Assembly (NCBI RefSeq): GCF_024586455.1
Contig: NW_026094755.1
Location: forward strand, 1-64,000
DNA length: 64,000 bases
Source: Bactrocera neohumeralis
Taxonomy: Eukaryota; Arthropoda; Insecta; Diptera; Tephritidae
Direction of reading: 5' to 3'
Shown here: positions 32,873-43,200 of the stretch, piece by piece
Layout: each line of letters begins with the position of its first letter
How positions within the stretch are numbered: position 1 is the first letter of the stretch
Program-made: the position numbers and the translations under genes
Notes under the pieces: model-generated
Database searches by the model: none
What the model was told of the DNA's origin: nothing
What the model saw: only the letters and a program-made list of their open reading frames with translations

Positions 32873-34002
32873 ATGGTTAATCCTCTGGCGTCTGTAGTCC
32901 GACGTTCCTTGAGAATTCGCAGGTCTCTTGAACGCACCTTGTGGTTGACTGACGTAATCTGGTTGTTCTGGTTTGGAAAGTTAGTCCTCTGATGGAACTT
33001 CGAGAATAGATCGACTTCCATTTTCTCAACTTGGTCGTGCTTTGAAGGACGAGCTCCTTGCTCCCTGGTGAAATAGGGGTCTTTTCCAGTCCTGTACTGA
33101 ATGTCGGACTGCTTCTGATAAGATCGGTTTTGAGGTTGTCTGAGGTTTTTTTCCTCCAACGGTATTGCAAACTGGGCCGCAAATGCGTGCCTATCGTGAT
33201 TTCCTTCTATTTTCTGGGCCATTGCAAGAGCCGAGGGCAAATCTTTAGGCTGGGCCGCATACAGAACATCCGTGAGGTTTCTCCTTAACCCGGAGACGAA
33301 TACGCGCAGTGCATCGGCCCTATGCTTGTCATTCATGTACCGCGCCTGGTCGGTGTCAAACGTCATTGTAGTTTTATTTGTGAGAAGTGTGAGTTTTTTC
33401 TCAACCTCCTCATAAAATTGAATAATCGACAATTGTCCTTGCCTTAGCGTTGCTAGCTCTTGCTAGAGCAGATGCAATGGTCGCTTGTCTGAATATGTAA
33501 AATCTAAACGGCTAATGATAGCGTCGAAATTAAGGACCGTGTTGAATGATGCTAAAACTGCATCAGCCGATCCCCTAATTCTGTTGCGAATTATAAGGAC
33601 AGCTTGGTAGTGTTTTGAACTACCCAGGTAAGTTTTAAATATATCATACGCGGCCATAGCCGCCTGCCGCCAGGAGACATATTGCTCCTGTGAGCCATCG
33701 AACTCTGAAAGTTATTTAACTGCATCCAGACCTTCATGACATTCTACCCCGTCTATGATTTTTATTGGTTCGTAAGTCTTAACTTCAGCAGCTGTAACAT
33801 TTGTGGCCTGAAACCGGTTTGTAAGCTGCTCTAGCTTAGTTTCAAAGTCTTTCCTTTGTACTTGTAGTGCGGCGATGACGGCCGCATTGATAATACCCTG
33901 CAGTTGTTGTTCATTCATGTCTTGTTCGCGCCTGAGACGTTTGCTTGTTAAAAGTTGGTTGTTAAGTCTGTCACACAGTTCACTAGCCTCAAGTTTGCTC
34001 AT
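32869..34002 (-). pseudogene. gag: Errantivirus B gag, two in-frame stops
   Basis: ATG at 34002 follows a 280-bp leader after the LTR. The N-terminal region is coiled-coil-like (NAAVIAALQVQRKDFETKLEQL). The capsid blocks are YVSWRQAAMAAYDIF, YQAVLIIRNRIRGSADAVL and FNTVLNFDAIISRLDFTY, then VFVSGLRRNLTDVLYA. Stops occur near 33712 and 33463. The C-terminus is rich in Gln/Arg/Lys and lacks a CCHC knuckle, as is common in errantiviruses. It is clearly related to family A gag at 37201 but diverged. Confidence 0.85.
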
Positions 34003-34282
34003 GCAAGGTAGTTAAGATGGCACGGACGGGTAGCGAACGTAAGTGCACAAAAAAAAAACAAAAATGGGAAACAGGAGTTCAAAGTACAACTCTGTTTATT
34101 ACAACCACACTTGAATTGTCAAATTGTCACTAATATAATTATGAACAGAAGGCGGAGTGAAAAAAAAAGTTTCACTTTCATAATTTATCGGTGTGGTCTT
34201 GATTCCTCTGCCTCCAGGTGACGGTGATGGTGCTAGTGATGGTGGTGGTCCTTTCTGCGTGGGTTTCCACTGGTTGGGCGCC

Positions 34283-34762
34283 AGTTAATTTTGATCACCT
34301 TTCTATAACTCCTTCTGCGGTAGCGACGTTGTTGTCGACGACCCAAAGTTACTTTGAAATGTGTTAGTCATTCTTGATCCACTTTCTATAACTCCTTCTG
34401 CGGTAGCGACGGTGTTGTCGACGACACAAATTTACTTTGAAATGTGTTAGTTATTTTGATCAACTTTCTATAACTCCTTCTGTGGTAACGACGGTGTTGT
34501 CGACTACCCAAAGTTACTTGAAATGTGTTAACACGTTGAGTTTCCTTCTAAAACTGTACTTTTCTTACCGTCGCTGCTGCCGTTAGCGTCGGTAGCTAAT
34601 TGCTTGAATAAGCATTTTCCACGCTCATGTGCCATGCTCATGCAACGAGCTGAACATCGAATTACAACGGCTGACCAAACATTTAATTTGATCGCGCATG
34701 AAGTGAACGAACATTGCAATTTTTGGCAGCATGGGAACTTCAGTACGTTAACTATTGTTAAC
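34283..34762 (-). repeat. 5' LTR, errantivirus B, with three 82-bp tandem repeats; PBS beside it
   Basis: The minus-strand LTR starts at 34762 and ends AATTAACT at 34283, directly followed by the PBS GGCGCCCAACCA (plus-strand 34271-34282). It includes three tandem units with boxes TTCTATAACTCCTTCTG at 34301, 34384 and 34466, each containing GTTGTCGAC. Other LTR copies of the family hold fewer units. The right flank is satellite (GTATACACAAAATTCG). Confidence 0.85.
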
Positions 34763-36232
34763 GTATACACAAAATTCGATTTAATACTAAAATATAAGAT
34801 TGTGGAATTTTTCCAAAATCGCTGCCGTTATGGCTTTATGTCAACTTTGGTGAGATGATGAAGGTTAACTAACTTTAATATGTAAAGTTAATGATTTGAA
34901 GCAAATTGATATGGATTTCTAAATGTGTACATGCCCGAAGGTCGGTTTTATACCTAAATGTAAAATTATGGAGTTTTCTCCAAATGCCCTGCCTATATAT
35001 GTATATATGCAATAAAGTCGGTTTTGTACATACATAAATGTAAAATTTTGGCATTTTTCCAAAGGCACTGCCGTTATGGATTTATGCCAACTTGAGTAAG
35101 ATGAAGAAAGTTAATTAACTTTAATATGTGAATTTAAAAATTTGAAGCAACTTGATATATATTTCTAAATGTGTACATTCAAGAAAATCTGATTATACCT
35201 AAATATAAAATTATAGAATTTTTTCCAAATGCACTGTCGATACATATATGCAATAAAATCGGTTTTGTAACTAAATGTAAAGTTATGGAATTTTTTTCCA
35301 AATGCACTGCTGATATTCTTCATCGTGCGCAATCAAAAATTCTTCTTACAATCACCGGAGCACAGTGTTATATCCGAAATAAGAACATCCAACGCGACTT
35401 AAGAATTCCAGACGTACGAACTGAAATAGAGCACCGAAGCGCAAAGTATGCATTGAAACTATCGGTTCACCTAAACCAACTAGCAAGATCTTTATTGCGT
35501 GTGAACAGGAGCTCAAGATTACGTAGAAACGACCTACCAGCCCAGACGTAATATATCTTAGGCCCAGTTTAAAACAACCAAAAAAACAAAAATAATAATA
35601 ATAATAATCACCCATGTAGGGTGTAAATTAAGTGAGTAGTTTAACATTCGAAAACTTATTGTTAGGCTCTTAAGCAGGGTAGATTCAATAAATAATAGTA
35701 AAGTTAAATAAAAAAACAACAAAAAAACTGCCGTTATGGCATATGTCAACTTGAGTTAGAAGATAAGGGTTAATTAACATGTGAAGTTAATGATTTGAAT
35801 CAACTCGATATGGATTGCTAAATGTTTAAATGCCGGAAAATCGGTTTTATACCTAAATTTAAAATTGTGGAATTTTTCCAAATGCACTGCCGTTTTGGCT
35901 TAATGCCAACTTCTGTAAGATGACGAAGGTTAATTAACTTGAATATGTGAAGTTAATGATTTGAATCAACTCGATATGGATTGCTAAATGTTTAAATGCA
36001 GGAAAATCGGTTTTATACCTAAATGGAAAATTGTGGAATTTTTCCAAATGCACTGCCGTTATGGCTTTATGTCAACTTTAGTAAGATGAAGAAAGTTAAT
36101 TAACTTTAATATGTGAATTTAATAATTGGAAGCAACTTGATATGGATTTCTAAATGTCTACATGCCAGAAAATCGGTTTTATACCTAAATGTAAATTTAT
36201 GGAATTTTTTCTAAATGCACTGCCTATACATA
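34763..36232 (+). repeat. Satellite array, block 4, interrupted by a Jockey-type insert
   Basis: Satellite monomers fill 34763-35310 and 35727-36232 in plus orientation, with short ~67-bp units near 35000 and 35250. The interruption is the 416-bp retrotransposon fragment at 35311-35726. The block ends at the LTR of errantivirus A. There is no gene. Confidence 0.9.
35311..35726 (+). mobile_element. 5'-truncated Jockey-type non-LTR element
   Basis: The first 240 bp encode the ORF2 C-terminus (GAQCYIRNKNIQRDLRIPDV, then ARSLLRVNRSSRLRRNDLP), matching the Jockey-clade pattern of WYVRN..I..DL.IP. A 3' UTR with (AAT)n and an A-rich tail follows. It is flanked by ACTGC on both sides (35306-35310, 35727-35731), a probable short target duplication in the satellite. 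Confidence 0.75.
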
Positions 36233-36629
36233 AGTTAACTCGAAACGCAAACCACCAAAATACCAAGTCAGCATTGTCTGCCTAACATCCGTTTCAGGCA
36301 ATGCTGAACATTAACACCACCCCAGTCCATGACCAACGGCCCGAGTTATGATCCAACGACAAGCAACAACAAACGATACTCACAAGCTACCGTAGCCGTG
36401 GGATCCGCTGGCGCAGCACAAATATAGCGCAAACAAGCGACGACTTACACTACACGCAAGTCGGCGTAATCGTGGGATTCGCTGACACTGCATCTGACAA
36501 AACATAGCAACGACAGCGACGACGGCAGCGGCAGTGAGGACGGCTTAGGCTTAGACTTAAGAGTAAGAATGTTTTAGAGTTTAGTTCTGATCGAGCCTGA
36601 ATAAAGCGCACTAGTGCCTAAAAATAATT
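36233..36629 (+). repeat. 5' LTR, errantivirus A copy 2
   Basis: Starts AGTTAACTCG and ends AATAATT before PBS TGACGCCCAACC, a mutated form of the copy 1 PBS. It carries the inverted arms AGCATTG..GCCT and AGGCAATGCT (about 36270-36306). One arm is missing in the 3' LTR at 56431. AATAAA lies near 36600. Confidence 0.85.
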
Positions 36630-37766
36630 GACGCCCAACCGGGTAAAGAAGATACAAAGGATTCTCCAGAAAGTAAAAATCACCAAGGTATTTTGCGGTT
36701 GAGTGTCTTTAATGACTTCAAGGGGCCCAAGGACTCACAAAGAATCGCTACAATCTTTAAAAACGTATCCTACAAGGACTCACAGAGAATCGCTACAATC
36801 TTTAAAAACGTATCCTACAAGGACTCCAAGGATCCGAGGATTCATCAGAAAGCAGTTTATAATAAAAAACATGTTTCGAGTATTGTAAGTAGAGTGCTTA
36901 TTAAAATAAAAACATTATAATTTCTTTTGATTTAAAACTAAGTTTTCAAAATATACGGAAAGGAATTTATTTTAGAAAATAAGGAGCTAATCATAAAATT
37001 TTGTGAAACAAGTTTTCCAGAGTTTAATAGAAAAGAAACAGTGTAGTCTTTTCCCAAAAGCATTGTGTTTAGAAACAGAATTTGTGAAGAAAATTGTAAT
37101 AAATAACTGAAATTATCTAGCTATGTCAACAAAAGAGTGTGATTGACTGATTCGACCATAGGAACGGTTACAAGTCTATTCAATTATAATTTCCAAGTCT
37201 ATGAGTGACTCAGAATTAGAAAACCTCTTAGAAAGAATTATTAAACTACAGGTGACCAGTAAAATGGATTCAAATCAGGTAGCCGCAGTGGTTCAAGCAG
37301 CCGTCTCAAGCGCTCTCGAACAACAAAGACAGACTTTCGAGGTTATGCTCCAACGATTAACGGAGCAAATGACTACATTGACCACTGGTCAAACGCCAAA
37401 AATGTACCAACCGGTAAAAATATTACCGAATGTAAAGTGCGACGAACCCCTTGATCTGTTAAAATCATTACCAGAATTTGACGTGCAAATCAGTACATAT
37501 GTGTCTTGGCGACAAGCTGCCCATACATCTTACGAAGTTTTCAGAAGTTACCAGGGAAATTCTAGACACTACCAAGCAGTTGGTATAATTAGAAATAAAA
37601 TAAAAGCTTCTGTTGATGCCATTTTGGCATCCTTCAACACTGTTTTAAATTTCGACGCAATAATCGCGAGACTAGACTTTACGTACGCAGACAAACGATC
37701 GATATATTTAATCGAACAACAATTATCCACCTTACGACAGGGTAACCTAACAAAGCAGTTTGGTAA
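36630..37766 (+). pseudogene. gag: Errantivirus A leader and gag (copy 2), interrupted
   Basis: The leader 36630-37200 has no gene but has a 45-bp exact-length tandem duplication (36732-36776, 36777-36821; GACTCACAAAGAATCGC) absent from copy 1. Gag starts at 37201 and is open to the break. It has the coiled-coil QAAVSSALEQQRQTFEVML, then PEFDVQISTYVSWRQAAHTS, YQAVGIIRNKIKASVDAIL and FNTVLNFDAIIARLDFTYAD. Gag homology ends near LRQGNL (about 37750), where BEL1-associated sequence starts. The reading frame runs on to 37905 through unrelated sequence. Confidence 0.8.
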
Positions 37767-37884
37767 TGTATACAGCGGATTAGTGATTGCCGGTAAATGT
37801 TTACCGTTGTGTTATAACACAAAAATCATCCCAATACCAATAAAAACAAAAAAAAACTTTCAAGTATTTATTTGCAGTTATTCC

Positions 37885-37926
37885 AGCAATACCCCTTATA
37901 CTTAATTAAGTATAAGCAGGATTGCT
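37885..37926 (+). other. Hairpin 1 of the BEL1 leader
   Basis: The outer stem AGCAAT/ATTGCT is followed by an internal loop (ACCCC opposite GCAGG) and the perfect palindrome TTATACTTAATTAAGTATAA. It is a sister of hairpins at 38557 and 38639, which share the outer stem and loop but not the inner stem sequence. Confidence 0.7.
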
Positions 37927-38556
37927 TAATATAGGCAACGGCAATCTCAAGAAAAAAAAAAAACAAAAATCAATCAAAAAGCATATGCGGAAATAAAATT
38001 GTATATCATACATACATACATATATGTTACATATACCGCTATAACAGACAAAGAGCATAACTTGCTCTTTCGCTAAGTTAAACAATATTCAAATTAACAT
38101 ATTTCAAATATACATACATATACATATGTACATTCATATCTAATATTAAAAGACTATTAAATTCTTTTCGCGGCTTCTTATCTCTGCGAACATATGTATA
38201 TACATACACTTGTATATGCGGCGCGATTATAAATATATACTTATATACATAAACACGAGTGAACTTGAGAAAATTACCTGCGGTCGGTTAATTCTCTTTC
38301 GTGGTTTTCTTCGTACGAACATATATACATATTTACATACATGCGTATATATATATGCACATACGGGCGCATATAAATATCATATATACAATAGTATATA
38401 CTGAAAAGTATACCCGATCGACATCGGGTACAAATTATATAACAAAAAGATTTTTTTCATAACAACTTTCTTTTCATAAATAAATATTTGTACAAAAGTG
38501 TATTGTCTCATATGTAGATACGCTCATTGCTTCAAAGTCCACAATGACATCTATTC

Positions 38557-38684
38557 CGCGATACCCCTTGGTTTTCGTCCAACAAAACCAAGCAGGATTG
38601 CGTATAAATATATTCAAAGTCCACATTGGCATATTTCCCGCAATACTCCTTGATTTTTGATCAACAAAAACAAGCAGGATTGAG
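38557..38684 (+). other. Hairpins 2 and 3 of the BEL1 leader
   Basis: Hairpin 2 (38557-38602): outer stem CGCGAT/ATTGCG with one G-T pair, internal loop ACCCC/GCAGG, inner stem CTTGGTTTT/AAAACCAAG. Hairpin 3 (38639-38684): outer stem GCAAT/ATTG with a mismatched tip, internal loop ACTCC/GCAGG, inner stem CTTGATTTTTG/CAAAAACAAG. The inner stems differ from hairpin 1 on both sides together, so pairing is kept while sequence changes. Confidence 0.7.
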
Positions 38685-39065
38685 TAAAAAACAAAAGTGT
38701 AATACATATGTACATACATGCATATGTACAAAGTGCAGTGATCTCTAATACGAGCGCTCATTAGCACATAATAAATAAAATATCCACCTATAGGTATACC
38801 CTATTGGACATTTGGACCTAAAGCATATATAAAAGAAATATACACAGAAAAATAAAATACTTAAAATAATTTCCGGTCATTTAAAAAAAAAAAATAATAA
38901 TCATTAAATCAAATTTCACTTAAGATTAATTATTTATTTCATTTTAAAACTCTTATTAACTTAAAAGAGTTCGCTAGTATCAAATACGTTTTATCTTTAT
39001 ATCAATTTCGTTGATAACTCTTATTTGCTTAAAAGAGTTCTCGTCCAATTATATGCATACATATA

Positions 39066-39346
39066 TGTGGTGGCAACCACATTACCAAAATGCAGCCCTG
39101 ACGAATTTCCTTCATTACTGACGTTTCCACTGTCCTTCGTGTCAGCGCCCGCTTTGTCTGTAATGCATACAGAAAATATCTTTCTTCTATCTTTTGCGCT
39201 TGCTAAGCACACACGTGCTTTAACGACTCGTGCAATTTAACCAATTCCTATATAGCAAAGTTGAGAAACAAAATAAATAAAAGTTTTAAATTAACCACTC
39301 GACGTAAGAAGAGTTATTTAAGTTTTGCAATTAAGTAATCGCTTCA
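39066..39346 (+). repeat. 5' LTR of CsRn1-clade element
   Basis: TGTGGTGGCAACCAC...CGCTTCA. It includes AATAAATAAAAG near 39270, a likely polyadenylation region. PBS begins 3 bp after the LTR at 39349. Its near-identical partner is 43296-43576. Confidence 0.92.
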
Positions 39347-39437
39347 ATTGGTGACCCCGCACGTTAGGAACATTGCAAGCAGCCATAACCTAAATTAACG
39401 CTGCAATCGCACTTTCAACACCACATTTCAACGCAAA

Positions 39438-40220
39438 ATGTCTCTGGACGACTCAATCAGCACTCCGTCGCAATCAAACATTCAGATTTCTAGGGAAATC
39501 TCCATCAAAGCTCCACCATTTTACAGCGAAAAACCTGCGTTATGGTTTGCGCAACTCGAGTCGCAATTCAGAATGCGGAGCATTCTAACAGAAGTCGACA
39601 AATTCCACGTGGCCGTGCCTTTAATTGACACTAGATCAGCCTCCACAGTCGAAGATATAATTTTGGCACCACCTATTACCAATCCATACAGAAAACTTAA
39701 AGAGGCACTTATTGCACGCTTCTCAAAATCTAAAGAAGCTAATCTTATACAATTATTGGACGGAGAGAGCCTAGGTGACAAAACTCCATCTCAACACCTG
39801 CGTCATCTCCGTAGTCTCGTCCCGGACATTGATGAGGAAGTTCTCAAGGCGCGATGGCTATCACACCTTCCTCCCCAAATGCGCGCATGCCTCGTCATAC
39901 AGGAACAGGCTGATCTCAATAAACTCGGGGCTGCAGCCGACAAGCTTCACGAGGTGATTAAACCGGCCGGCATAGCAGCTGTTTCAGACCTGGAGACGCA
40001 AGTAGCAGCCTTGGCAGAACACCTAGCAGAACTTTCAGCCATCGTAGCGCGCTCACGTGAACGGAGCGTTCAGCAACGGCCTAGATCACGTAGCAGATCT
40101 CGCGTGCTACCAGCAACTTCATCCGGAGGGCTTTGCTGGTACCACGCCAAGTTTGGCGCCAACGCGCAAAAATGTACAACCGGATGCAAATACGAGGAAA
40201 ACTTCAACAGGAGTCGTTAG
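39438..40220 (+). CDS. gag: CsRn1-clade Gag
   Basis: A 260-residue protein starting at ATG 39438 after a ~90-bp leader. The N-terminal capsid-like domain has ALWFAQLESQFRMRSI and YRKLKEALIARFSKS. Then LRSLVPDIDEEVLKARWLSHLP is typical of this clade's capsid. A Ser/Arg-rich linker (RPRSRSRSR) follows. The C-terminal finger CWYHAKFGANAQKCTTGC has the CHCC order, a diagnostic feature of CsRn1 elements, in place of CCHC. No stops. It binds element RNA and forms particles. The last ~88 bp overlap pol. Confidence 0.9.
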   Translation: MSLDDSISTPSQSNIQISREISIKAPPFYSEKPALWFAQLESQFRMRSILTEVDKFHVAVPLIDTRSASTVEDIILAPPITNPYRKLKEALIARFSKSKEANLIQLLDGESLGDKTPSQHLRHLRSLVPDIDEEVLKARWLSHLPPQMRACLVIQEQADLNKLGAAADKLHEVIKPAGIAAVSDLETQVAALAEHLAELSAIVARSRERSVQQRPRSRSRSRVLPATSSGGLCWYHAKFGANAQKCTTGCKYEENFNRSR

Positions 40221-43200
40221 TAGCGGCAGTCGACTCCCCTGCAGCCTCATGCCGCCTTTTCGTAAAAGACCTGTCCACAAACGTTCAATTTTTAATCGAC
40301 ACAGGCTCCGACGTCTCAGTTTTCCCGTACAATCAATCAACTCGTTTTCAGAAACCACTCAATTACCAACTCTACGCCGCCAACGGCACAATTATCAACA
40401 CATACGGATGCGCTTTTAAAACCCCCGATTTTGGTCTTCAAAAAGAATTAACCTGGCGTTTTGTCTTAGCTGATGTTCCACGACCTATCATCGGAGCAGA
40501 TTTTCTCAGCCATTTCGGCCTCATCGTTGATCTGAAACATAAACGCATAATAGACCAGAAAACTCAGTTATCTTCAAGGGGGAACACCCCTTTTGTTAAG
40601 TCGTATTCAATCAAAACTTTACAAATTGATCATTTAACACCATTTTGGAAATTACTTTCAGAATTCCCTGACGTAACCAAACCAGACGGCCTACCAAAAT
40701 TCACCAAACACCAAACTCGACATTATATCAAAACTACGGAGGGACCTCCTGTCACAAGCAAAGCACGAAGACTTGCACCTGATCGTCTTATCATCGCTAA
40801 GGCAGAATTTGAAAAAATGATTAAGATTGGCCTCGCCCGGCGATCCAACAGCCCATGGGCATCACCGCTACACCTGGTGCCAAAGAAATCAGGAGATTGG
40901 CGCCCTTGTGGGGATTACAGACGCCTCAATGATCGGACTATACCCGACAGATACCCCGTCCGTTATTTAGAAGATTTCGCCGCCACTCTATACACAAAAA
41001 AAATATTCTCTACTATTGACCTCGTCCGCGCCTTCAACCAAATCCCGGTCGCTCCAAAGGACATTCCCAAAACAGCGATTATAACCCCGTTCGGATTATT
41101 TGAATTTCCTTTCATGACCTTCGGGCTTCGGAATGCGGCACAGACGTTCCAACGTTTCATGGACGAGATCACCCGAGATATGCCATTTGTCTACGCCTAC
41201 ATTGACGACATCCTCGTCGCTTCAGACAACGAAAATCAACACATGGAACACTTGCGAACCTTATTTCAACGCCTACAAGACGTTGGGCTTACGATAAACG
41301 CCGCAAAGACCAAACTCGCACAAAGAGAGGTCGCATTCTTGGGCCACACAATTTCAGAAACAGGCATCAAACCACTGCCTGAACGAATATCGGCAATTTT
41401 GGACTTCCCCAGACCTTCAACAATTAAGAGCTTACGCTCCTTTTTAGGTACAATCAATTTCTACAGAAAATTTATTAAACATGCTGCACAATTATTAGCG
41501 CCTTTTAACAAACTTTTGGAAGGATCCACCACCAAAAGCTCTCAACCTGTCGCATGGACCCAAGAACTGGAGACCGCCTTCGGATGCTGCAAAAACGCTC
41601 TGGCCAAGGCCACACAGCTCGCTCACCCTAGCAGCGACGCAGATTGGGCTATTTTCACAGATGCGTCACAACACGCTGTCGGCGCTGTTTTGCAGCAGAA
41701 AATTGATAACTCATGGCAACCACTGGCGTTTTTTAGCAAGAAGCTGGACGAAAAATCGTCCGAGCGGTCGACATACGATCGCGAATTACAAGCCATATAC
41801 GAGTCTGTAAAACATTTCAGACACATCTTCGAGGGGCGGCACGTAACAATTTTTACGGACCATAAACCACTGGTTCACGCTTTTAAACAGCGTTTAGATA
41901 AGGCATCCCCTTGGCAGTTCCGCAGACTTGACCTCATCGCGCAATTCTCCACTGAGATCAAACACGTTGCAGGCAACGAAAACATCGTGGCCGACACTCT
42001 GTCTCGGGTAGACGCGATTTCAACCGCCGTGACACTTACTGAGCTCGCTACCCAACAAAAAAACGACAATCAGCTTCAAGACATAATGGAAAATACCAAC
42101 TCATCATTGAAACTCCAACGAATTTTATATAAAGAACCAGATGTAGAGTTATATTGCGACGTTTCTACCGGGAGATTACGCCCTTACGTGCCAGCACCAT
42201 TAAGAAAACAAGTTTTTGAGTCGTTGCATTCTCTGGCACACCCAGGACAAAGAGGCTCCAGAAAACTTATCGCAGAGCGCTACGTATGGCCATCTATCAA
42301 TAAAGACTGCCGAAACTGGGCAAAAACTTGCATTGCGTGCCAGCAAAATAAAATAACGAGACATAACATCTCACCCATATCAAACTTTGAACAACCAACC
42401 CAACGTTTCCAGCATGTTCACGTCGATTTAATAACTTTGCTTCCATCAAAGGGGCATCGATACTGCCTTACTGCCGTCGATCGCTTTACCCGATTTCCAG
42501 AAGCCATACCGCTAGAAGACGCACGAGCCGACACTGTGGCACGTGCATTCATGCTGAACTGGATCGCCCGCTATGGCGTCCCAGCCAGAATCACTTCAGA
42601 TCAAGGTATGCAGTTCCAATCAGATCTTTTTAATAAACTCAACAACCTCCTAGGTGCAAGACACATCGTAACCACGGCTTACCACCCACAAGCAAACGGC
42701 CTCGTTGAGAGACTTCATCGTCAGCTTAAAGCAGCATTACTCTGTCACAACGAGTCGTGGTACGACGCTCTACCAGCCGTCCTGCTGGGGCTTCGATCGG
42801 CCTGGAAGGAGGACATCGGGGCTACCCCGGCGGAATTAGTTTACGGCGAAACCATTCGCCTACCTGGAGAATTTCTCGCACCATCCTCACGAGACCTCAG
42901 CGCACCTGAACTCATAAAAGTTCTGCAAAATCACTTCCGTGGACTTACTCCTGCAGAAATGTCACGCCACGCTAAGTATCGCGTTTTTAAATTCAGGGAC
43001 TTGGATCACACTAGCCACGTTTTTGTCCGCCGCGGACAAATTGGTCCTTCATTTAGCCATCCATACGACGGCCCATACCGAGTCGCGGCCCGATACGCCA
43101 AGTATTTCACCGTTCATATCAATGGAAAAGACATCCCAGTTTCTATCGATCGTTTGAAACCGGCGTACATCGTAGCGAATGATCAAGGAACACTCGACCA

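Larger units (their letters stand above)
25331..34762 (-). mobile_element. Errantivirus family B copy, pol-deleted, with nested R1-clade element
   Basis: Reading on the minus strand: 5' LTR (34762-34283), PBS GGCGCCCAACCA (tRNA-Lys type), gag (34002-32869), a remnant of the integrase C-terminus (32872-32567), env (32470-32331 plus 26983-25713) and 3' LTR (25728 to about 25331). Gag is joined almost directly to the pol C-terminus, so protease, RT, RNase H and integrase core are missing. The R1 element (26984-32330) entered env later. Both outer flanks are satellite of the variant CTAAATTAGTATATACAC, which supports one insertion at GTATA. This is an old copy of an insect endogenous retrovirus. 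Confidence 0.8.
37767..39061 (+). other. BEL1 leader: AT-rich, tandem repeats and hairpins, no gene
   Basis: Contains three related hairpins at 37885-37926, 38557-38602 and 38639-38684, each with GCAATACC on the left and GCAGGATTG on the right. The second and third are part of an ~82-bp tandem repeat (TTCAAAGTCCAC at 38531 and 38613). A looser repeat spans 38160-38250 and 38290-38390 (GAACATAT..ATACAT). Further hairpins are TACCCGAT/ATCGGGTA (about 38411-38430) and AACTCTT/AAGAGTT (about 38948 and 39017). The (TA)n-like tracts are not coding. Confidence 0.6.

Noticed and set aside
38160..38430. Possible tRNA or small RNA genes in the AT-rich leader
   Set aside because: No cloverleaf or box A/B pattern was found. 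Structure here is simple hairpins and TA-rich repeats.
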